Assembly: GCA_002007465.1 (NCBI GenBank)
Contig: LNAC01000750.1
Coordinates: forward strand, 372,001-436,000
Origin: Ailurus styani
Lineage: Eukaryota; Chordata; Mammalia; Carnivora; Ailuridae
Length of the DNA: 64,000 bases
Direction of reading: 5' to 3'
The position numbers and the translations under genes were made by a program. The notes beneath the pieces are model-generated. The model searched no databases. It was not told the origin of the DNA and saw nothing but the letters and a program-made list of their open reading frames with translations. Below are positions 42,956-55,700 of the stretch, in pieces; position 1 is the stretch's first letter, and every line of letters begins with the position of its first letter.

Positions 42956-45260
42956 TAAAGGTGACTGAGTACTCTTTCTCAGCGAGGGGGTGCACAATGA
43001 GTTTTCTGTTTTCCGTCCATTATTCACATGACCTTTAATTTCTTTCACATTCATGTGTTGACATGGGTTGCCTTACATTCTAAATTCTATCCAGATTTCT
43101 TTAACCTTAGCCGTGCCTGTAAACAACAGAGCATCAGTCAAACCAAAGTGGACAGGGAGGAAAATGTTCTACTGGAGAAACACCCTGGAATTTTCGGATG
43201 AAGTATTTTATAAAAGATTGACAGCCATAAGCCTTCCTCTTAATGAAATGCTTTCCACCTTTCATGGCCTTTGGGGTGGGGAGTCATTTAAGGAAAGGGA
43301 TAGGAAGTATAAGCAGAACCATCCGCTTTCTTAGTCTTCCGATCTTTAGAGACCCTTTCCTGCACAAAGCTTTTTGTCATTTTCTAGAAGGAAAGAGGGG
43401 GTAATTGAACTTATAAAAATGTCAACCCAGCAAAGACTAGTCTGTCATATGATTACAAGACATTTAGGAAGTGTTTTCCCTTAATTTTGCTGACAGACCA
43501 AGGGAGCTTTCTAAGTGTCCTGTTAAGATTCAGCCATGGGTGATTCTTGGGTTCTAATGGCTCATAGTGATTACAGTAGTTTCTAATTACTACTCCTGCT
43601 TCTATCATCCTCCAAGAGTGGGAATTTCCCTTGGTATCTTGAGCTGTTACTAAGTGTTAGAAATATTAAGGTGGCTGGATGAATAATGAGAAACCCAACT
43701 TCCTACTGAAAAATGATCAAAATAGATTAGTGGGAAAAAGTAAGTGAATTCTGGTCCTGATTTGGATCCTGAAGAGACAGACTAGCTTGTGCTACAGTTA
43801 GTCATCCTTAATATTGGTCCTTGGGAAACATTTTAGATAATTAACTGATTTTTGTGGCAAAGGATATACTAACAGGTTGATCCTGATACTACAGATGTGA
43901 CTAAAATCTGCTACTAATGTCCTGGAATGAGGCTTGAAAACAGTGCTATCTGGAGAGAGTTTGCTAGTCTGACAGTTTCATGTGATGATTTGACATCTTA
44001 TTAGAGAACTCCATGCTGATGAGTTTTGTTCTGTAACCTACATAGAGATGATGCTATGATTGGCCACATCATTCATAGAATTCTGTTTACCATGATATAA
44101 TATGATTCCATTCTCTCTTCAGGAGCACAGACCCTTTCTCTTACTGGATTATTCTACCTTTGTCAGACATTTTTCAGCCTTACAGTAATTTTAGACAAAG
44201 CATTATGGGCTTGTAGAACCTTGTGCTTGAATTAAAAAAAAAAAATCTTGAAATGAATGAATTAAACCCAGGCCATGATTAATTAGAAGCATAGGACTTA
44301 AATTGAAAAAAATCCATATTGATAGATTTGTTTTTACTTACATTTCCTTTTTGAATAACAGCAAATATGCAAAGTAATGGTTGTAAGAGTCAGGGGAGGT
44401 GAAATCTATAGTTCTTGGAGCTGTAGAGTTGAAAAGGACCTCCAAGATTTATTTAATGAGTGAAATGGAAGTCCTTTTGATCGATATTTCCCTTAAACTC
44501 TTTTCTGTTGCAGAAGTCTGACGATTATTATTGTCTAATAAAAGTCAACAGTTTTCTGTTGTTTTCTTCTTAGCTATTTAGCCAAGTTATCATTCTTTTG
44601 AAAAGGTACTACCAGGCTATTTTAATATTGTCAGCCTTTTGCTTTGGTAGTTATGCACTTATCCTGAATCTCACCCACACCCACTTCTCTTCATTCACTG
44701 TGGACAGGAGCATATTTTTGGTACCTCTACTTCCTTTTTCATATTTTAAAAAGATTTGTCAATGTCATTTTATATACAGTAAGAGAGCTAGAAAGATTAA
44801 GAAAATTGTGACCTATTCATGATATTAGATCCTAGCCACAAAAAGTTTCCTGGGGGGTTCTTTAGTATATTCTCCTTACACAGTTTATACCTAAGTGACC
44901 TCTAGGACAGAGACACAAAGAAGACCTTTCACTTTTATGCTTATTTATGCTAATTTGGTATGTGGTCCTGGGAAGTTTGGTTCACAGATTCAAAACAGTC
45001 AAGAAAATTGATGTTAGTTCTCTCTCTCTTCCAGTTTGATCTAGGGTTCTCTGATCAGGGAAAGGAGAAGCAGATGAGACTATACCAAAAATTGCTCTTT
45101 TCATTGAGGAATAAAAGTTGACCTACCGACAGTCACTTCCCTTTAGACTGTAAACCTTAAGGGATAATGCTTCAGTTCCTTTGCTTTCCTTGGGCAGCTA
45201 GTATTAGCAAACTCTAGTTCCTGTTTGTTAGTATAAAGTTGTTTTCTGGTTTCATGGTCC

Positions 45261-45457
45261 TTTTTTTTTTTTTTTAAGATTTTATTTTTATTTATTTGAG
45301 AGAGAGCGAGCACAAGGCAGGGGAAGAGGGGGAGGGAGAAGCAGACTCCCCACTGAGCAGGGAGCCTGACTCAACTTGGAGCTTGATTTCAGGACTCTGG
45401 GATCATGACCTGAGCTGAAGGCAGGCACCCAACCGACCGAGCTGTCCAGGTACTCCC
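45261..45457 (-). mobile_element. CanSINE, the only one in intron 17
   Basis: Antisense, AAGATTTTATTTTTATTTAT tail, diverged head GAGCTGTCCAGGTACTCCC. CATGGTC on both sides. Confidence 0.9.
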
Positions 45458-48400
45458 ATGGTCTTTTTACATGAAAAAGTCATAGAAATGTGGAGATATT
45501 TGATGTCCCTGAAAAACTCAAGTTGCCTCTTCAACTAGGGCCTCAGTGGTAATTCTACAGGTCTGCAGCCAATGACCTGTAGGGAAATGTGACAGTCGTT
45601 CCCATGAAGCTAGGAGGAAATGGTTGGAACCCATGCCCTGACAGTCCACTTTCCATCTTGCCTTGTAGAAATGGTACTTGAGGTAGAATAAACAAAATTG
45701 GCTTTCTTTTTCAGAAACTAACATCATGTGAGTTCCAAGCATATAGAATATTTTCTCTCTTTTAAGGTTAAAATTTAGAGAGCTTTTCTTCTTTCTTTGG
45801 TCGTGAAGAACCATCGGTACTTTAGAAAGAGTAGCTAGGAATACAGAGCTTATATGAAGCAATCTGGTAATAAAAATTAGAAGGAATGAGTCAATGGGAC
45901 AGTATATCAGAGCGATTTCTGTAGGTTAATAGTTTTTGAGTTACAATATTTTGGAATATGGATTTAAGTCACCTCACTGGACATGTAGTGTAATAACTTT
46001 TTAAACAACTTTATTAGAATTAGAAGTCAGGCATGTTGCTTTTAAGTAGTCTGAGTATTAACAAAAGGTAAGTCCTCAACTTCTTTATATGTAATCACAT
46101 GAGCCAGGCCGAGTTTCCCAAATAGAAAAATTGCATTGTAATTTGCTTCCAGTAGAGGATGAGAAGTGGAAAGGAAACACAACATGTAAAGCTGACAATA
46201 CGAATTTTACCAGATTTCAGAAAAGACTGATTAAACTTACAAAGTGATGTACTAATTCTTTTTTGCATTACTTTTACTTTATGTTGTTTAACATCAAATT
46301 CTAGAAATAAAATTATTTATCATACTGTTTTCCTTTTGCCAAAGCTGGAAGGAGAAAACCAGAAGTTCAGCAAGAAAATGTTCGATAGAAAATAATATGA
46401 AGAACAGGAGTGTTAAGTAGATGAGCTAAAGGGCTTCCTTGTTTCCTTTAAAAACTCATAATTGTCTAGCGAATGCATGTAGTTTTGCTTTAGTATATAA
46501 CATAAGTCTGCAGTGTTTCCTTTTGCAATTATCAAAATCATTGCTCTAAAATACCAACCTCTCAGTCTGTAAACTTTAGAGGCATGTGTGTGTACAAGTA
46601 TGTCCTAGAAGTCATGAATTTCTGTTTCCACAAAGTATTCGGTTTGATAATAAAAGCAGTTTTACTTCTGTCACTTAAAATTTTGATCCTAGGGCTGTAG
46701 AGAAAAAGTAAAGTGATTTCATAACAATTTAAATGAAGAAGGAAGTGACGTGTTACATGGTCCAATAACTTGGCGTTAGATTGTTTATAGGACTATCCCC
46801 CTCCCCCCCCATAAGCTGTATATTTTCCTCTGGAAATTCATTTCTTAGTGGCACTGTGCTGTGTTAAACTGTGTTAACATTTGTGCTGAAGTGGAGAGTG
46901 TTCTTTTTAATACATGAGTGTTAGAATTTCAGCTACTTTAGTTGAGACACAGAAAATTGTTACTGATCCAATAAAAGTATCAAAGGCCAAACACTAACCA
47001 TTTGGTTTCATTCTTGAAAAGATGGATGAGAAGAGAAGTAGAGAAAGCTCATATCTTTTTTGTTTGTTTGTTTCTTTGTGTCCTTATAGGAGAATCAGTC
47101 CGTTGATCATTGTACCAAAAAATCCAAGTCAGAGTTCAGGCTCTGGAATGAGTGAATGCTTTTTTAATTTATTTAACTAGAGGAGGGAAGAGGAAGAAAC
47201 CTGGACTGTTTTCTCCAGGAAGTGAGACTAAAGAAACAGCACTACACTTCCCCCAGAAATGCGAAATGAACTCCTTTACCTTAATAAGTCTGTCTTGTTC
47301 TTCTTGCTGAAGGAGAGCAGTAGCAAGCAGTTGAGCCAGTTGTCAATGGTGGGTGGTGCTCCTCCCCTAAATGTTCCTGGAAAGGCCTGCTGCTTGTGTT
47401 CTTGGAGTGGGGGAGGCCGGGAAGGAGGCCATGAGCAGGAAGAACTTCTTGACGTTACAGAATTTTAAGTCCCCTGGAAAACTGCTTTCTGAATAAAGTA
47501 CAAGCTGGAAAACTGCTTAAGAGGTGTCGCAGTCTAAAGAGCAAGCTACACCCTAAAGGGGGTTGGCCACAGACAGTTTTCTTTCCTAGCTACTTCTCCT
47601 TCAAGAGCAGAATCTGTCTAGTGGAAGACTTTTACTTCTCAGCAGAAGCTGATGGAGGACTATATGAAACCTTAAAGTCCTTTTATGGTACAGAAGGGAA
47701 TGGATGCCGAGTTTGACAGGACACCGTTTCTGTTGGATTCTGTCTTACGGCATCATCCTACTTAAGTCAGGGATAGTTTAGTTGGTTCATGACGCGAACA
47801 CGTGAGAGTTCTCGTAATAATGAGCACAGGGCAGGTGCCTGAGAGTGAAGGTGAGGTGGCCCAGAGGATCTGGTACGAGAGCCTGGTGCTGAGGGGAAGA
47901 CCAGCCAGGGGCTTGGCACCACACACTTGCTCATGCTATACAGTTGTTCTTTGAATCCCCTTTCAAAATTAGTCAGATAGGACTCCTGTTACGTTCTGAG
48001 TGATTATATGGGAAATATCACTCCTTTTCTGTCGGTTGAATAAAAATAGCTTAAAGGGGAAACAATAATGACTGTAGAATAGAATTCAGGGAAAATGGTC
48101 TTGTCGTAACCCAGTTTGGGCTCATTACTGAAGAATTAACACTATATGACTTTTCCTCTAAGGCTTATTCATACATGATGAAGTTTTAAGGCAGTAATAA
48201 TGTAATAATGATGAATCCTATTTGTAAAACACCTATTCAAAAGAATTGATCCTACTTGACCGACTTGACAACTCCATTTTTTCAACAGTCTTGTGAAGCA
48301 GAGAGACCAAAAAGTATTATTTCAAGCCTCCTGTTGGGGGAAACAGGTATTTATAAGTAAGAAAGTACAGAATAAACTCAATCAAGATCATCTGGTTATA

Positions 48401-48514
48401 ACATTAGGTATAAAATTTCTCTCTGCAGATTACACTTAAGTTCTGTGGCCACCTTTTTTTAGCCCATAGACCATGTCAGTTTACCAACACTAAATAATGC
48501 TTAAAGGCAATATT

Positions 48515-48750
48515 TATTGAGTATACACTGTATGCCAAGCACTGTTCTAAGCATTTCAAACAGCAAATCCTTTGAAGTTCACTAGTGAACAACTGTATGG
48601 AGTGGATATCACTGTTAACCGTACTTAGTAAGTAAAGAAACTGAGTTACAGAAAGGTTGTGGCTTGCCTAAAGTCATATAAATGATGACAGAAGCAGAAA
48701 CCAAACCTAGACAGTTGGGCTCCAGGGTCCATGTTCTTAATAATTAATGC
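48515..48750 (-). mobile_element. MIR-like fragment
   Basis: TATTTATTGAGTATACACTG, AAGCACTGTTCTAAGCATTT, then AAAGAAACTGAGTTACAGAA; diverged. Confidence 0.6.
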
Positions 48751-50934
48751 CATCTTCAATTTAAAAATCTCCACAAAACTATTCATTTTTGTTTCAATGA
48801 TTAAAAGAATTAAATTAAATTTTCATGGAAGGATTTACAGTATTTTATTTCTGTGTACTTTATCAAGTCAGCTGGTGGAAAATAATTCCCTAAATCTATA
48901 ATGGAGTTTGGATCACCCCTTCCATTACATATATGGATCCAAGTATAGAAATCTGCAAGAACCACAATTTAGGAACCACCATCAAAGCCTCAGATTAAAA
49001 AAAAAAAGGTTTAATAAAATCTCTATGCTAACGTGTAAAACTTAACCTGGAGAAGAAAGTTAAATTTGAAGTGACAGACTCTTATTTTTCATAGTATCTA
49101 AAATAATAAGCAGTAGGTGCACCAATATAAAGTCTAGTACCTTTAAATCAGAAATTTAGAACATCACCAGTTAGTTTGGAAGATAGCATTTTGTTGCCTT
49201 GTAAAAGCTTGGAAAGGGTATTCCCTCACAAAAGAGGAATTATTGTCATTCATTTTTTAAAAAAATGCTAACAAAGAAAGGTGTCTAGTGTAAACCTATA
49301 GAGCTGTATGTGGAATAACTTACTCATTTCAATATTTTCTATAAAAATTTTCCAACTTTATTCTAGTCCCCTCCTCCCACAGCCTTCAGCATTCTTATTC
49401 AAATTGGTAAAAGGCCAGGTGATTGTTGAAGTTCCCCTGTAAGAACTATAGCAGACTAAACTAGCTAAGAATAAATAAGAAAAGCAAAACTCCTATGTAG
49501 TAGAACATTGGGATGAAATGGGCATTCTTATTTTGTCTCCGCTTAACTCCTGATGAAGTCAAAACCATGGTATTGTGTCCCTGAGTGAGCTAAAGAGAAA
49601 ACATTATCTAAAAATGCAGACACGGCATCGGTAAGGCCAACAAAGGTAAGTGGAGGGCAGAACATGTGAGATGAAAGCCTTCAAGACCAGTGACAGTCAC
49701 TTTTTCCAGTCCTCCCTTACCTTACTCCTGGAACCTAGCCCAGGAATCCCCCTGGATATGAGGCAGCATGGCCACACAAGGCACCAAGAATGATAATGGA
49801 GATAAGTTCAACTCATCCAGCTGAGCTCTCTTCAACCACAGGAACATTCTCTAGCCCAAAGCTCAGGGGAGAAACAATGTAAAAACTGTTTTCTTAGTCT
49901 GTCATTGAGTAGGACATTCATTTTCTTTGCAAGGAAAAAATGAAAGATTCTGATCTGTACTGTTGGACAGGGAATGATTTTCCAAAATAAGCATAGTAAG
50001 ATGTGAATGTCCACAAGGGAATTAGCATCCTGGATTTCAGTGAGTTGCCAAAGCTTAGAGAGCGCGTTCATCCATCTCTCTGCAACTAGTATTGTGAATG
50101 AGATGGTTCTGGGGCTGGTTTGAAAGAGTAAGTATTGAAAATCCCTATTGTACAATGTCTGTCAGGAAATCTCGAAAAATGCTGAGTGGTGGAGGTACCT
50201 CCTTGTAAGTAAGACATTACTGAACAGGGCACAGGAACATGGTCGGAAGTTAATACAACATTCATGGAATGAGTCATAAGATAAAGTTGTTAGGGCAACA
50301 TGCTTACTCCGTTTTAGTACCTTAAGAAGATTGGCCTGGGTCCTTGCAAATACCCTGGCATGAACTTGCAGATGACAAGAGATGGAATGTAGGTGTGAGC
50401 TGCCCCTGTTTACCTTATCTACAGAGATGATAGAGGATGCTCATTATTCATCCATGGATGTCTGAGCTCTGGAGCAGGTTCTTTGGTTTTGGAGGAAGAA
50501 GCAAAGATAAAGATCTGATTTGTCACCAGAAGGAACAGTGAGTTGCCTCTGTCTGAAAGTCCAGAGACTTGACTTCTTGGCATAGCTCTTGCCAGGACTA
50601 CCTGTGTAACCTTGGACAAACCACCTAATCTCTTTTGGGCACAGGTTACTCAGTGGTCAGAAGAGGAGTTTTAATAGGTTGGTTGCTGAGGCCAGAATCA
50701 GAGTGAGATCTCGAGCTTCTCTAACTTGGGCAGGTTCTATAAGATCTGTTCTGTAGACTCTACAGAACATGTAGACTGCTCTGTCGTGGTAGATTTTCTT
50801 TGGGGTTAAAATGAATTAACCCTCATAAATTCCTCCATCTTCAGAAGAAATCAGTAATGTGGGCCACAGGTCTTAATCTAAAGTTGCATGGACAGTCTTT
50901 TATTGTAACAGATGTGGAGAGGAAGAAATGCCCC

Positions 50935-51122
50935 AGCTTTGTCCTGTCCAATATTGTAGCCATGAGCCCTGTGTGGCTAGTTGAATTTAAATTTAAATTA
51001 AATTAAAAATTTAGTTCCTCAGTCATCCTAGCCCATTTTGAGTGCTCAGTAACCACATGTGTCTACTGTATTAGACAGCACATGCATAGAATTGCTGAAA
51101 GTTCTATTGGTCAACACTGTCT
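50935..51122 (+). mobile_element. Ancient hAT-like DNA transposon relic
   Basis: Starts TGTCCAATATTGTAGCCATG, contains TTGAGTGCTCAGTAACCACA, ends AAAGTTCTATTGGTCAACAC. The ends are near inverted repeats (TGTCCAATA / TATTGGTCA). Confidence 0.55.
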
Positions 51123-51890
51123 CAGACCTTTGCCCAGACCACAAACTGCATCTATTTTTCCTCCCTTAGTGCAAGACGTAGATGTTTGTGCCCTCAGATG
51201 ACTGTGTCCGTCTTTAAAGAACGAAAGAATGTGTTAAAACTCACTTGGACAAAGAAGTATAAGAAACCCTTCAGGCAAAAGATGCTGGGGGCCTTGAACA
51301 AGAGTTTGAGAGAGATGGGGAGGTTAAAGGAAGGAATGAGGAAATACCCAAACCATTCTGTGCCTCAAGTCTTGAGTTGTCCTGAGCTTCTGTAGAACAC
51401 ACAGCCCCGAGAGGGGTGTTCCTCAGATATATGGTCAGCCCATGATCCCAGAGATGGAGAGGGATCAGAAAAGCAGGTCTCCCTTCATCCTCAGGAAATC
51501 AGGGACCCTCTCAGTACTCGATGGTGGGGAAAAGGTTAGTCGTGTTGGGCCCATGTTTCAAAAGAGAAAGTTGTTACGTAGCCAGGCTGGCAGGACAGGA
51601 AATAGTTCAGGCTTTCTGGAAGTAGGTGAGAGGGTTAAACACTCTAACAGCCAGCTCCTTAGGTACACCAGGTCTGTGCAGTCAAAGCCAGTGAATGTGT
51701 TAAGGCTTAGGCTTAAATATTAGAAAGTATCAGTAATATAAGGCTTTTCTGTAGATCTGGCCAGGATCTGGAGGCCATTCCTATGGGGAAAGGAAGAAAT
51801 CAGAGGCAGATGGCAAAAACTGTAATTTTAGCTGCTGTCTGAAAGCCACCTGTGAAGGGAATCACCTTTCTCTTCTGGACTCACTTCCAG

Positions 51891-51979
51891 GTGCAGCTGC
51901 AGGGGACGATACCGAAGATGCTAGCACTGAGTTCACAGACAGCATCGAGGAGGAAGCTGCCCACAATAGCCACCAGCAA
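51891..51979 (+). CDS. PDE4DIP: PDE4DIP exon 18 (residues 1103-1132)
   Basis: 89 nt, acceptor cacttccag|GTG, donor CAA|gtaagt, ending in phase 0. It encodes an acidic Ala-rich linker (GAAAGDDTEDASTEFTDSIE, then EEAAHNSHQQ), not coiled coil. It follows a 10.3-kb intron. Confidence 0.94.
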
Positions 51980-52330
51980 GTAAGTCCAAGTCAGGTTCTG
52001 GGTTCCCAGGGTGGCAGGCGCTCAGAGCCCGTTGGGGTCTGGTGGTCTCCTGCAGCCCTTGTAAGCCTAGAGTAAGAAGCTATCTTTTTATAAAAAACAC
52101 TTCCCAGTCTTCTTTCCGCCCTCCCTGAGCTTCCCAGCCACCTTGCCAGCCAACCCCTATCCTCACTCCACTTTTCTCTCCAATCCACCTTCCCCCCTTC
52201 TATCTCTTGCTCCTCCTTCCCACCTTTGCCCCTATGTATCATCTGTAGCTCTAGCTTCAGAAGAATTTTTACTTACAACAAGACCATGGACAGTTCCCTC
52301 TTGGGTTTTTATATCTGAAACACACCACAG

Positions 52331-52495
52331 AAGACAGAGAGCCATCGGAGGGCTGCTTGGGGAGGTGGCAGGCCTAAGACCTGCTTCAGGAAAGTGCTCT
52401 CTGAGAACCTCCAGGAGGATCGGAATGCTTCCGAAGCAGGGATCTGTCTTGGTGAAATGTCGTTACACAAAAGAGAAGTCTGTTGGACAACCTGA
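52331..52495 (+). CDS. PDE4DIP: Candidate alternative terminal exon of PDE4DIP (54 codons)
   Basis: Behind an AG at 52329-52330 (acacaccacag) a frame in phase with exon 18 encodes KTESHRRAAWGGGRPKTCFR and on to HKREVCWTT, then TGA at 52493-52495. The sequence has coding-like composition and no repeat, and the following 1.4 kb is also free of SINEs and ends in a tandem AATAAATAAA at 53878. The acceptor's pyrimidine tract is only fair (ttgggtttttatatc). It would give an isoform of about 1,186 residues ending after the acidic linker. Not proven; two other frames are also open here for a distance. Confidence 0.5.
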   Translation, partial: KTESHRRAAWGGGRPKTCFRKVLSENLQEDRNASEAGICLGEMSLHKREVCWTT

Positions 52496-53534
52496 CAGAC
52501 CACCCAGGTTGGGACACATCAGTGACCAGCAGGTGACACTTCAAGAGCAAGCCCCCATGAAACCTCAGAACTTGGTACCCAGGGCTGAAATACTGTTCCC
52601 ACCAGCCATCAGTGAAGGTGTGACCAGCAAGTTCACAAGCTCAAGAGTTGAATGTCTTGGACCTCAGAGATTAAGTCACTGACAGTGATCCCATTGTACT
52701 CACTGGCACTTCTATGTGTCTCCACCTTGCCCGGTGACACTTAGCAATCACACCTCCTACATGGACCGTGCCTGTGAGTCTCTAGAGTTATTAAGAAGAA
52801 AGTGGATCATTGGTATCTGTCCTTCGGCAGAAGTAGCTGGGCTTTTCCAGTGATAGCTTCCTTGGAGCTATTAGAAAAACTGGTGGGAAAATGAGGCTTT
52901 CTGGGCCTGCCTCTATACCTCCTGTATAAGAAAAAGAGGAGACCAATGAAAAGAACCTACATGAGTATTCCTCAAATCTCATTGGACTTGGCGCAGTCTT
53001 TGGCTCTTGAGGACATGAGTAGTTAGTTGTCTGGGATACCTCACGTCCTCAACACCATTACTTTCCCTTCTACCAGATCCCCTTTTTGTTGCTCTAGCCA
53101 TACCTGACCCTTCCGTCTCCCTTAAATTCTTGCATGACTTCCACTTCTGCTTTTGCTTGAACAGCTTCTTCTAAGTTCTCCTAACCAATGCTTGTGACTT
53201 TAATTATGTATGCTACTTCCCCTCTGGGCAGATCCCTCTGCCTCCCACTCCTTAATGTCACTGAGGGGCTCTGGGGAGAAGAGAGGGATCTGCAAGATAA
53301 GCAAATGTCCACTCTAAGAGTTAAGATTGGGATATCAGCCGGTCATATGACTATTGCTGCTGTGGACAGGATTAGCTTGAGAAAAAGTGAACAAGAGTCA
53401 CAGATGTGAAGACAGCCAGATTCTGATTGGCACAGTCTAAACCATGAGTAGTCATGTGAGCCCTTTGCTTTAATTCTCAGTTATAGGCAAACTGGTTTGT
53501 AAAGTTGTTCCTTCCTCAACCTTTCTCCCTATAG

Positions 53535-53573
53535 CCTAGCATGGAGCAAATGACCAGATCACATTCTGAGAAG
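53535..53573 (+). CDS. Possible 39-nt microexon in intron 18
   Basis: A pyrimidine-rich acceptor (ctttctccctatag) precedes 39 bases that encode PSMEQMTRSHSEK, with the donor AAG|gtcagt directly behind. It is phase 0-0, so it would fit between exons 18 and 19 without changing frame. It may equally lie inside the 3' UTR of the candidate terminal exon and be fortuitous. Confidence 0.25.
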
Positions 53574-53877
53574 GTCAGTTCAACCCTGAACTAAACCTTT
53601 AAATGGGGCAAGTGTATTTCCTTTGCAATGGCTCCCTATTACTTGGAAGATATACTTAATAAATTATTAGTTAACCTTTGGATAGGATTCATGATAGACA
53701 AATTTGTATACCTGCTGGTTGGAGGATATCTTGGGTAAGCATCATTTTCTTTCCATCACCTTTCCTTGAAAATCAATGTCCAGTTTTGGGTAGGAGGAAC
53801 TTTGGAGTATGAAATCATTGTAAATTAAATTCACTTCAACTTTTCTGGAGTTTGAGGGTGTGACTGTCCTGCTACCA

Positions 53878-53887
53878 AATAAATAAA
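53878..53887 (+). terminator. Tandem poly(A) signal for the candidate terminal exon
   Basis: AATAAATAAA followed about 15-50 bases later by GT-rich DNA (gttttgtgtcc, ctgtgtttgctgg), the normal arrangement of a cleavage site. Confidence 0.45.
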
Positions 53888-55030
53888 GCTTGTTTTGCCA
53901 TAACTGTTTTGTGTCCAGATTCTCACAACTGTGTTTGCTGGTTTCTGGGGAAATAGTCCCTTACAGTTAGGCTCTGAGTTCCTCTTTGCTGTGTCCTTGG
54001 AAGATAAACTTTACTCAACACCAAGCTACCTTCCTACCTCAGGCATACACAGACTTCCCCTAACAAGCACATCCCACATTGTGCTCCTTCCAAGGCAAGA
54101 GCTATCTTTTGACCAAAGCAAATTGCTTCATCCTTATTCTTAGACTCATTCACATCAGGAAGTCTCAGGTCTGGCTATGTTGGTAGTTTTCCCCAGGTAT
54201 CTCCCACAAAATCCCATTCTCAAGCAAATGTAAGGTCTGTAATAAATAACTAGGAAATGCTTGTGAAATGAATCAAGCATTGCCTTTCTTCATTTGAACG
54301 TGTGCAGTAGAAAAAAGTTAATCCAAGAATCAAGAGTCAATGCAATGAAGGAGAGAAAAGTCAGTAGACTTAGTGTGAAGAACTTGAGAAAAAATTATTA
54401 ATGCCCTTCACGTGTGTGAGAACTGATTTACATTGTGAGACATATGTCATAGGGTAAAAACAAACAGCTCAATTCAAACAAGAGATCAGACGTGCACATG
54501 GATTTCTGTAGGGTAAAAGGAAACCCAACACACATGACAGAGGTTTAATTATACCATGGAAGCAATAGAACAAATGAATTAGGAACTGGCCGGTGGGGAG
54601 GAACCTACCTGTACGAGATGCAATTAACAATAGACTTCTAAAGGATTCTTACTAATACCACACATACTGAAAGCCTTGGGGTTTTATTTGGGGACAATAT
54701 AGAAATAATAACTTTCTATAGATAGGAAAGAAAAAACTGATTAAAAAGCTAGATTCAGAGTCATTTTTCATGCATTTCCATTTCCATTTTAAAGATAAGT
54801 TAGCCTAATTAAGCTCCCTTTGACGCAGAACCCAAATTAGCTGGGAAACAAATCATACCTCTATTTTCTAATTGTAAAGTGGGAAATTAGACCAGGTGTA
54901 CCTTCAGGCCCTTTGTTGTATTGACATTCTGTGGTTCTTTATTTTTTGATTTTAAAGAAACTAGGTATATTTAAATCAATGGAAGATAATATACACTCAG
55001 AAGGCAGTTTAAAAATAGGTCGGTATAGCT

Positions 55031-55165
55031 GGGGCCCCCCAAGTGGCTCAGTCAATTGGGCATTCAGCTCTTGATCTCAGCTCTGGTCTTGAACTCCAGG
55101 TCATGAGTTCAGGCTCCCTGTTGGGCTCCTCCCTGGTATGGAACCTACTTTAAAAAAAAAAAAAA
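55031..55165 (+). mobile_element. CanSINE, short form
   Basis: GGGCCCCCCAAGTGGCTCAG head, no CT-rich region, A-rich tail. Confidence 0.85.
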
Positions 55166-55197
55166 GATAGGTATCATTAAAGTGAGTTGTTGGGTTT

Positions 55198-55222
55198 TAT
55201 TTTTTTTATATTTTATTTATTT

Positions 55223-55285
<63 letters not shown>

Positions 55286-55430
55286 AGCAGGGGATAGGGG
55301 TAGGGAGAGAGGGACAAGCAGACTCCCCTCCTGAGCTGGGAGCCCGATGCAGGGCTCCATTCCAGGACCCTGAGATCATGACCTGAGCTGAAGGCAGACA
55401 CTTGACTGACTGAGCAACTCAGGCACCCCA
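55198..55430 (-). mobile_element. CanSINE with expanded (GA)n
   Basis: Antisense. Its GA tract has grown to about 54 bases (55227-55281). AAAGTGAG on both sides. Confidence 0.92.
55227..55281. repeat. (GA)n microsatellite inside a SINE
   Basis: About 27 uninterrupted GA units, grown from the CT-rich part of the SINE. Confidence 0.95.
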
Positions 55431-55533
55431 AAGTGAGACATTATTTTTAAAGAGAAGGAACACGTACGTTTTAGAGAAGAATAAAGTGCCCATATTCAAA
55501 GCTGATGGCAGTGTTTATTTATTCATCTTTTAA

Positions 55534-55700
55534 AGGTTTTATTTATTTATTTGAGAGAGAGAGCATGAGCAGGGGCAGGGGCAGGGGGGAAGCAGGCTCC
55601 CCGCTGAGCAGAGCCTGATGAGGGACTCGATCCCAGGACCCTGAGATCATGACCTGACCCGAAAGCAGAGGCTTTAACCCACTGAGCCACCCAGGTGCCC
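55534..55700 (-). mobile_element. CanSINE
   Basis: Antisense, AAAGGTTTTATTTATTTATT tail, ending GAGCCACCCAGGTGCCC. Confidence 0.9.

Larger units (their letters stand above)
41611..51890 (+). other. PDE4DIP: Intron 17 (10.3 kb), repeat-poor
   Basis: Starts with the candidate short-isoform terminus and its poly(A) signals. Over the full length I find only one CanSINE (45261-45457, -), a MIR-like piece (about 48515-48750), a MIR-like piece near 50510-50780 and a weak DNA-transposon relic (50935-51122). A duplicated block of about 50 bp occurs at about 42416 and 42902. No other gene recognised; open frames at 43068, 49832 (-) and 51442 lack coding character. Confidence 0.65.

Noticed and set aside
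43068..43334. 88-codon ORF in intron 17
   Set aside because: No recognised similarity, no splice context in phase with exons 17 or 18.
51442..51723. 93-codon ORF just upstream of exon 18
   Set aside because: It contains plausible-looking residues but no donor towards exon 18 in frame, and no match known.
52143..52682. 179-codon + strand ORF overlapping the candidate terminal exon
   Set aside because: Its frame is not in phase with exon 18, begins in a CT-rich tract, and has no recognisable domain. The 54-codon frame in phase is the better reading.
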